Source: Clostridia bacterium (GTDB lineage Bacteria; Bacillota; Clostridia; Oscillospirales; CAG-382). Taken from it: a DNA stretch of 14,751 nt. Location of the stretch: the NCBI GenBank assembly GCA_017397605.1, contig JAFQII010000016.1:1-14751 (forward strand). The letters run 5' to 3'. Below are positions 12,353-14,751 of this stretch, piece after piece. Under the pieces are notes generated by a model. It made no database searches. It saw only the letters and a list, made by a program, of their open reading frames with translations, and had not been told where the DNA came from. Each line of letters opens with the position of its first letter. The first letter of the stretch is position 1. Made by a program: the position numbers and the translations under genes.

Positions 12353-13972
12353 ATGGAAGAAAAGAAATTCAAAGATATGACGGGCAACCGCGAGGAGAAG
12401 ATTGCCTCCAAAAGACCCGTAGCGGACACTTCGTCTGCCGAAGCGCCCCGCGCGCCCAAGCGTCCGTTTGTGCGCGTGGCACCCGGTGCGGACCAAGCGG
12501 AAAAGATCAGTACCAAAAAACCGCAGGCGGAGCAGACAGACGCGTCCAAGGGCAAGGCACACGGAGCAAACGGCAAGCCCGAGCGCAACGCCGAGCAAAA
12601 GCAGAGCGACAAGGCGCACGGACACGGCAAGCCGCGCCACCACCGCGGAGGACGCAATCAGCAGGGCGCGCCCAAGGAGGCGGCTCACGCGGTTCCCGAA
12701 GAGGAACAGCAGAGCAATCCGCCCAAGACAGAGCAATCCGCCGCACAGCCGGGCGAGCAAAAGCCGCGCCGCGACCGCAAGCCCAAGCACGACAGACAGC
12801 GTGACCGCAAGCCTGCCGCGCAGGAGACGCGTCCCGAAAAGAAAGAAGTTGCCGCTCCCGAAAAGGCTCCCGAGCCCGTACAGAACGGCAAGCGCGACAA
12901 GCGCCGCGACCGTCATGGCAAGCGCGAGGACCGCATTCTGACCGAGACCGTTGCGGCCGTTCAGGAGAAAAAAGCGCCCCGCGAGGAGTTTACGGACGAG
13001 CAATTGCGCGCGGACGGGCTTTGGTTCTCTCTGGATGAAGAGCCGGTTGCAAAACAGCCCGTTGCAGTCGAAGAAGCCGTGTCCGCCGCAGAAGGCGAGA
13101 CCATCGAGGTGGTCGGCATCCGTTTCCGCGGTGCGGGCAAGACGTATTATTTTGCACCTGCGGGGATCTCGTTTGAAACGGGTGAGCACGCGATCGTGGA
13201 GACCGTGCGCGGCGTGGAATACGGCGACGTGGCATTGGGCAACCGCAATGTGAGCGTTGGCGAGGTCGTTCAGCCCCTCAAGCCCGTGCTCCGCAAATCA
13301 AGTGCAGAGGACGACGCGCATTTTGCCGCCAACCGCGAGCTGGAAAGCAAGGCAAAGCCGATCTTCTACGAAAAAGTGGCAAAAAACAAGCTGGAAATGC
13401 AGCTTGTCGACGTGGAATATACGTTTGATAACACCAAGCTCTGCTTCTATTTTACCGCTGAGGGACGTGTGGATTTCCGCGAGCTGGTCAAGGACCTTGC
13501 GTCGGTATTCCGCACGAGAATCGAGCTTCGCCAGATCGGTGTGCGCGACGAAGCGCGTCTGTTTGGCGGCTTGGGCGTATGCGGCAGACCGTTTTGCTGC
13601 AAGAGCTTTTTGGCAGACTTTACGCAGGTGTCGATCAAAATGGCAAAGGAGCAAAATCTGTCGCTGGCTTCCGCCAAAATCAGCGGTTCGTGCGGCAGAC
13701 TGATGTGCTGTCTGCGCTACGAGCAGGACACCTACGAGCGTGAGAACGCGCTTCTCCCGCGTGCGGGCAGTACCGTCGACACGCCCAAGGGACGTGCGAC
13801 CGTGCTGGAAAGCAATTTCCTGACCGGCAAGATCAAGGTCAGCGACGGCAATGACGGAACCATTCGTTTCCACGCGGTCGACGAGGTGAAATTTGTCGCA
13901 CCGCCTCCGCGCAAGAATGTGCAAGAGGATGCCTCGGAGAACACGGACGAGACCTTGCCGAACGAAGACTGA
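12353..13972 (+). CDS. ricT: RicT/YaaT (PSP1 domain) with long charged N-terminal extension
   Basis: RicT forms the Fe-S Y-complex with RicA and RicF in B. subtilis, which stimulates RNase Y-dependent mRNA maturation and affects sporulation, competence and biofilm formation. The PSP1 domain spans about 250-460: VVGIRFRGAGKTYYF, the KPIFYEKVAKNKLEMQLVDVEYTFD region, and the hallmark cysteines in GVCGRPFCCKSF (C410, C415, C416) and GSCGRLMCCLRYE (C447, C452, C453). B. subtilis RicT is about 275 residues; this one is 539. Residues 1-245 are a low-complexity Lys/Arg/Glu/Gln/Pro-rich region (RDRKPKHDRQRDRKP and similar), very probably disordered. The ATG at 12353 is chosen for AAAGGAAA upstream; a GTG at 12308 would overlap holB. 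It lies 26 bases after holB. Confidence 0.92.
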   Translation: MEEKKFKDMTGNREEKIASKRPVADTSSAEAPRAPKRPFVRVAPGADQAEKISTKKPQAEQTDASKGKAHGANGKPERNAEQKQSDKAHGHGKPRHHRGGRNQQGAPKEAAHAVPEEEQQSNPPKTEQSAAQPGEQKPRRDRKPKHDRQRDRKPAAQETRPEKKEVAAPEKAPEPVQNGKRDKRRDRHGKREDRILTETVAAVQEKKAPREEFTDEQLRADGLWFSLDEEPVAKQPVAVEEAVSAAEGETIEVVGIRFRGAGKTYYFAPAGISFETGEHAIVETVRGVEYGDVALGNRNVSVGEVVQPLKPVLRKSSAEDDAHFAANRELESKAKPIFYEKVAKNKLEMQLVDVEYTFDNTKLCFYFTAEGRVDFRELVKDLASVFRTRIELRQIGVRDEARLFGGLGVCGRPFCCKSFLADFTQVSIKMAKEQNLSLASAKISGSCGRLMCCLRYEQDTYERENALLPRAGSTVDTPKGRATVLESNFLTGKIKVSDGNDGTIRFHAVDEVKFVAPPPRKNVQEDASENTDETLPNED

Positions 13973-14016
13973 ACGGCTTGCGGCAAGAAATCTTTTCCCT
14001 ATCTTTGCTGAAAACA

Positions 14017-14025
14017 TGCTATAAT
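14017..14025 (+). promoter_or_regulatory. Extended -10 promoter for phosphate permease gene
   Basis: TGCTATAAT combines an extended -10 TGn with a perfect TATAAT, 30 bases upstream of the ATG at 14056. No good -35 stands at 16-18 bases, which is typical of extended -10 promoters. No clear terminator for ricT was found between 13973 and 14016, and no PhoB/PhoP-type box is obvious. Confidence 0.6.
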
Positions 14026-14055
14026 CGGCAAAAAGGACGTTCAAGAAGGTACTTT

Positions 14056-14751
14056 ATGGACTCAATTTTGGAATTTTGGAATCAGATGACAGCAAATCCG
14101 TTGCTGTTTGTGGCAGTGACGCTGACGCTCGGTGTCATTCTGGTCAACGGTTGGACAGATGCGCCGAACGCGATCGCAACCTGCGTCGTGACGCGTTGCA
14201 TGGCGCCCAGAGCGGCGATTCTGATGGCTGCCGTCTTCAATTTTCTGGGGGTCTTTGTGATGACCAAGATCAGCAACGAGGTTGCCGTAACCATTACGAG
14301 CATGGTCAATTTTGGTGATCACTCCGGACGCACGGTGATCATCGTGCTTTGCGCGGCGATGCTTGCGATCGTCATTTGGGCGACGCTGGCATGGCTGTTC
14401 GGCATTCCCACCAGCGAGAGCCATGCGCTGATCGCGGGCCTTACGGGCGGTGCGATGGCGCTTTGCGGATTGGACGCGATCGTCTGGGAGCAATGGCTCA
14501 AGGTCATTTACGGCATCGGCATTTCCGTCGTGCTGGGATTTGGTTTTGCTTGGTTGATCTGTAAACTTGTTACCAAACTCTTCTATAAAGCTAATCGACC
14601 GAAAACAGAGCCGTTTTTCAAGGGAGCTCAGATTGTCGGCGCAGCATCAATGGCGTTCATGCATGGTGCGCAGGATGGTCAGAAATTTATGGGAATTATG
14701 CTGCTGTGCGTTTTCACGTTAAGCGGCACACCGATTGCCGATTCTAATTTC
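14056..14751 (+). CDS. pit: PiT-family inorganic phosphate permease (3' end outside window)
   Basis: A low-affinity phosphate/cation symporter of the inner membrane. The first 232 residues are present and the frame is still open at the window edge. The family signature is seen as VNGWTDAPNAIATCVVTR (about 29-46) with the second, inverted copy starting at MAFMHGAQDGQKFMGI (about 199-214). GIPTSESHALIAGLTGG (about 116-132) matches the conserved loop of PiT proteins. Several hydrophobic helices surround these. The ATG has AAGAAGG upstream and an extended -10 promoter. PiT proteins usually have 330-500 residues, so roughly half is probably missing. A neighbouring phoU-like gene would be expected in many relatives but cannot be seen here. 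Confidence 0.93.
   Translation, partial: MDSILEFWNQMTANPLLFVAVTLTLGVILVNGWTDAPNAIATCVVTRCMAPRAAILMAAVFNFLGVFVMTKISNEVAVTITSMVNFGDHSGRTVIIVLCAAMLAIVIWATLAWLFGIPTSESHALIAGLTGGAMALCGLDAIVWEQWLKVIYGIGISVVLGFGFAWLICKLVTKLFYKANRPKTEPFFKGAQIVGAASMAFMHGAQDGQKFMGIMLLCVFTLSGTPIADSNF

Noticed and set aside
11885..13189. Minus-strand open frame of 434 codons, leucine-rich, opposite holB and ricT
   Set aside because: Its hydrophobic look arises from reading the Lys/Glu/Arg-rich ricT extension backwards. No ribosome site or conserved membrane-family motif was seen.
13973..14000. cttgc/gcaag followed by a T-rich stretch as a ricT terminator
   Set aside because: The stem would need a one-base loop and is too short to be stable; it is not a credible terminator.

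Overview
The window looks like a piece of chromosome from a Gram-positive Clostridia bacterium (Bacillota), probably a gut or rumen Oscillospiraceae-type organism. The evidence is an FMN riboswitch ahead of an ECF riboflavin S-component (RibU), a type II pantothenate kinase, a holB-ricT (yaaT) gene pair, consensus sigma-A promoters, a SpoIID-like cell-wall protein, a BspA-type leucine-rich repeat protein ending in a dockerin, and generally GC-rich coding DNA. This assignment is an inference; there is no rRNA in the window.

Layout. Bases 1-663 are the 3' half of tuf (EF-Tu). An FMN riboswitch with a terminator follows within about 20 bases. It controls a small VOC/PhnB-like protein (882-1268) and ribU (1288-1875). 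A surface/cell-wall region comes next: a lipoprotein with a GHL10-type glycoside-hydrolase-like domain (2137-4731), closely followed by a secreted LRR-dockerin protein (4756-6123), then a signal-less SpoIID-like protein with three peptidoglycan-binding domains (6615-8390). The spacers at 1873-2073, 6181-6545 and 8392-8559 are built from the same kinds of hairpin modules. Several of these modules keep their pairing although the stem sequences differ. The middle spacer also carries a broken dockerin fragment.

After the third repeat cluster come a two-TM hypothetical protein (minus strand, 8568-9098), a translationally coupled trio of small hypothetical genes (9144-10013), and a minus-strand pair made of coaW (11201-10386) and an HTH protein (10370-9975). 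Divergent promoters in an AT-rich spacer separate coaW from holB (11358-12326). holB is followed by a RicT homologue with a very long charged N-terminal extension (12353-13972). The window ends inside a PiT-type phosphate permease gene (14056 to the edge).

Functionally the window mixes housekeeping genes (translation, replication clamp loading, CoA synthesis, RNA maturation/sporulation control, phosphate and riboflavin uptake) with a less typical envelope region. The least explained parts are the modular hairpin repeats, the dockerin protein with its nearby relic, the VOC gene inside the riboflavin regulon, and the extended RicT.
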